Source: Tissierellia bacterium
GTDB lineage: Bacteria > Bacillota > Clostridia > Tissierellales > Sedimentibacteraceae
Assembly: GCA_012518555.1 (NCBI GenBank)
Contig: JAAYRW010000033.1
Span: forward strand, 1-32,652
Reading direction: 5' to 3'
DNA length: 32,652 nucleotides
This document shows positions 31,289 through 32,652 of this stretch, piece by piece (position 1 is the stretch's first letter; every line of letters starts with the position of its first letter). The notes under the pieces were generated by a model. It was not told the DNA's origin. It made no database searches and worked only from the letters and a program-made list of their open reading frames with translations. A program made the translations under genes and the position numbers.

Positions 31289-32652
31289 TTATTCAACAAC
31301 TTCTCTATACATACCTACTAAAGAAATAATTATATCTATATAATGTTGGTGATTGTTTATATCGGTGAAATTATAATAATTATTATATAAAGACTTTATA
31401 TAAGCTAATTCCCAATAGGTTGGATTAAATCCATAAAGTCTGTTTATGGCGTAAACAACTTCCCCCCGACTCATAGGCTTATCTGGATAAAAATAATCAG
31501 AATCTACTGGAATTAGATCCCTTCCTGTAACCGCTAATATTGCCTTTTCAGCCCAGTGATCTTCTATATCTAGGAAATTTTTATTGCTTACTGCAGGAAT
31601 GGCGTTTAAATAAGGTCTATAGGAGCTTATTTTCGTAATCATTTCACTAAATTCAGCTCTGCTAACTGGATTATCAGGCTTAAAAGTTCTGTCCCTATAT
31701 CCGGAAACATATCTTTTGCTACTACCCATTGCAATATAATCCCTTGCCCAATGGTCGTTTATATCGGTAAATCTAGATCTTAAATAAATGCTATTATCAT
31801 AGGGTAGATTGTTCAATCTACAGAAAATTGCAACTATTTCTGCCCTTGTAATAGAAGAATCTGGACTAAACTTATCTATATTTTTTCCGTTCATATATCC
31901 AGGAAGTATACTTTCAAACATTTTAATCTTATCTTTTTCCTGGTATTTAACGCCTATATTTTCAAACAATTCTTCTGTATACCTAAAATCATGAACACCT
32001 AATTCAATAGCATGTCTGTACCTAGTGGTATTCCATCTCCTCCGCCCAGATTTTATTTCCATAGTTTTAACTGTTCGGTTTCCTTTTTTATCTCCAACAA
32101 TAAACTTATACTTACCATTGTAAATAACTTCTTCAGGATGGCTGTAAGTTGCTTCCCTACCTTCTATATCTACATACTTGCCATCATAAGTAATAATATA
32201 GCTAAGTTCAAAATCATCTTCAGCCTTTAAAGTAATTCTGTCGTCAGATAGTTCAGTAGTAATAGAAGGCCTTCTGTAATCTATATCCTCAATATTAATG
32301 TTAAATATATGTTGACTATTGTCCGATTTAATTAAAATATTGTAATTTCCGTTATCGTCGTAAATGTCCTTAGGTGGATAGGCCCTATATACTTCATTGT
32401 TGGTAAAGTTATAGCCGTAATACTCTACTAAAGTACTATAGTCATTGTAATTAACCGGAGAGATATATATAAGCAGGTAGAATTCACCGGATTTAACAAT
32501 TTTAAAGTTAGAAACTTCATGGTCAATTTCTATGCTTAAATTATAGGGATCATTATTGTTCATATTTCCTATGTAATAATTAGCCTCATTTGATACGGTG
32601 GTTCTATTAGGGGTTTTTATAGTCCTTACTTTATCAGTTTGAATATTAAACA
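31289..32652 (-). CDS. S-layer-homology (SLH) domain protein, 5' end outside window
   Basis: Cell-wall-attached surface protein. The minus frame has no stop from the right edge to the stop at 31289, giving 453 visible residues. An internal ATG at 32563 has only a weak site, so the true start is probably beyond the window. The C-terminal third holds three SLH repeats: MNGKNIDKFSPDSSITRAEI, FTDINDHWARDYIAMG with FKPDNPVSRAEF, and FLDIEDHWAEKAILAV with FYPDKPMSRGEV. SLH triplets bind pyruvylated wall polymers. The upstream part is strand-rich, with Ig-like text such as IVGDKKGNRTVKTMEIKSGR. The ligand or enzymatic role is unknown. Confidence 0.9.
   Translation of the reverse strand, partial: FNIQTDKVRTIKTPNRTTVSNEANYYIGNMNNNDPYNLSIEIDHEVSNFKIVKSGEFYLLIYISPVNYNDYSTLVEYYGYNFTNNEVYRAYPPKDIYDDNGNYNILIKSDNSQHIFNINIEDIDYRRPSITTELSDDRITLKAEDDFELSYIITYDGKYVDIEGREATYSHPEEVIYNGKYKFIVGDKKGNRTVKTMEIKSGRRRWNTTRYRHAIELGVHDFRYTEELFENIGVKYQEKDKIKMFESILPGYMNGKNIDKFSPDSSITRAEIVAIFCRLNNLPYDNSIYLRSRFTDINDHWARDYIAMGSSKRYVSGYRDRTFKPDNPVSRAEFSEMITKISSYRPYLNAIPAVSNKNFLDIEDHWAEKAILAVTGRDLIPVDSDYFYPDKPMSRGEVVYAINRLYGFNPTYWELAYIKSLYNNYYNFTDINNHQHYIDIIISLVGMYREVVE

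Noticed and set aside
31809-32230. Plus-strand frames within the SLH gene
   Set aside because: Both are shadows of the long minus-strand SLH frame and lack supporting signals.
1-32652. New mobile or defence system inside the window
   Set aside because: All genes of the main cluster belong to known flagellar or chemotaxis families in a conserved order, and no transposase, integrase, nuclease or toxin was seen.

Overview
The window is a low-GC, mostly plus-strand flagellar and chemotaxis supercluster. It runs from a divergent promoter near position 350 to a convergent junction near 30.95 kb, and a fragment of unrelated minus-strand genes sits at each end. The AT-rich codons, strong GGAGG-type ribosome binding sites, frequent TTG/GTG starts, S-layer-homology protein, FliW-CsrA pair, bifunctional FliY and CheC/CheD all point to a Gram-positive Firmicute. 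Among Firmicutes the gene order, and a cyclic-di-GMP riboswitch in front of flgB, look more like an anaerobic clostridial or tissierellial lineage than Bacillus. I cannot name the genus.

Layout. (1) 1-256, minus: the 5' part of a heptad-repeat coiled-coil protein with its own sigma-A-type promoter. (2) 388-6322, plus: a late flagellar and chemotaxis unit, cheW1-cheW2-flgM-flgN-flgK-flgL-yviE(DUF6470)-fliW-csrA. Sigma-28-type promoters lie before cheW1 and flgM, and an intrinsic terminator follows csrA. (3) 6323-6798: a 0.5-kb regulatory gap with an inverted repeat, overlapping sigma-28-like and sigma-A-like promoters and a cyclic-di-GMP-I (GEMM) riboswitch. (4) 6799-30909: a packed run of 30 genes, flgB-flgC-fliE-fliF-fliG-fliH-fliI-fliJ-fliK-flgD-(TIGR02530 gene)-flgE-[structured 190-bp gap]-flbD-motA-motB-fliM-fliY-cheY-fliO-fliP-fliQ-fliR-flhB-flhA-fliA(sigD)-flgF-flgG-fapA-cheC-cheD. 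(5) 30981-32652, minus: comFB and an SLH-domain protein whose 5' end lies outside the window.

How it works together (known families plus inference). The flgB unit encodes the basal body, type III export apparatus, hook, stator, switch and the flagellar sigma factor. Its transcript begins with a cyclic-di-GMP sensor, so intracellular c-di-GMP probably gates the whole programme. FliA then reads the sigma-28 promoters found here, which drive chemotaxis couplers, FlgM, hook-filament junction proteins and the FliW/CsrA post-transcriptional switch. FlgM closes the loop as anti-sigma factor. The comFB neighbour belongs to a family reported to include cyclic-dinucleotide receptors, which may be a second link to the same signal.

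Notable oddities: fliO appears to start at an ATT codon; FlhB carries NPSH instead of NPTH; CheW1 has a long acidic tail; flhF, flhG and fliL are absent from their usual places; two distant intergenic gaps share a GGGG...CCCC hairpin sequence; and the fliP-fliQ gap holds a G-rich triple repeat. No tRNA, rRNA, CRISPR array, transposase or prophage gene was seen.
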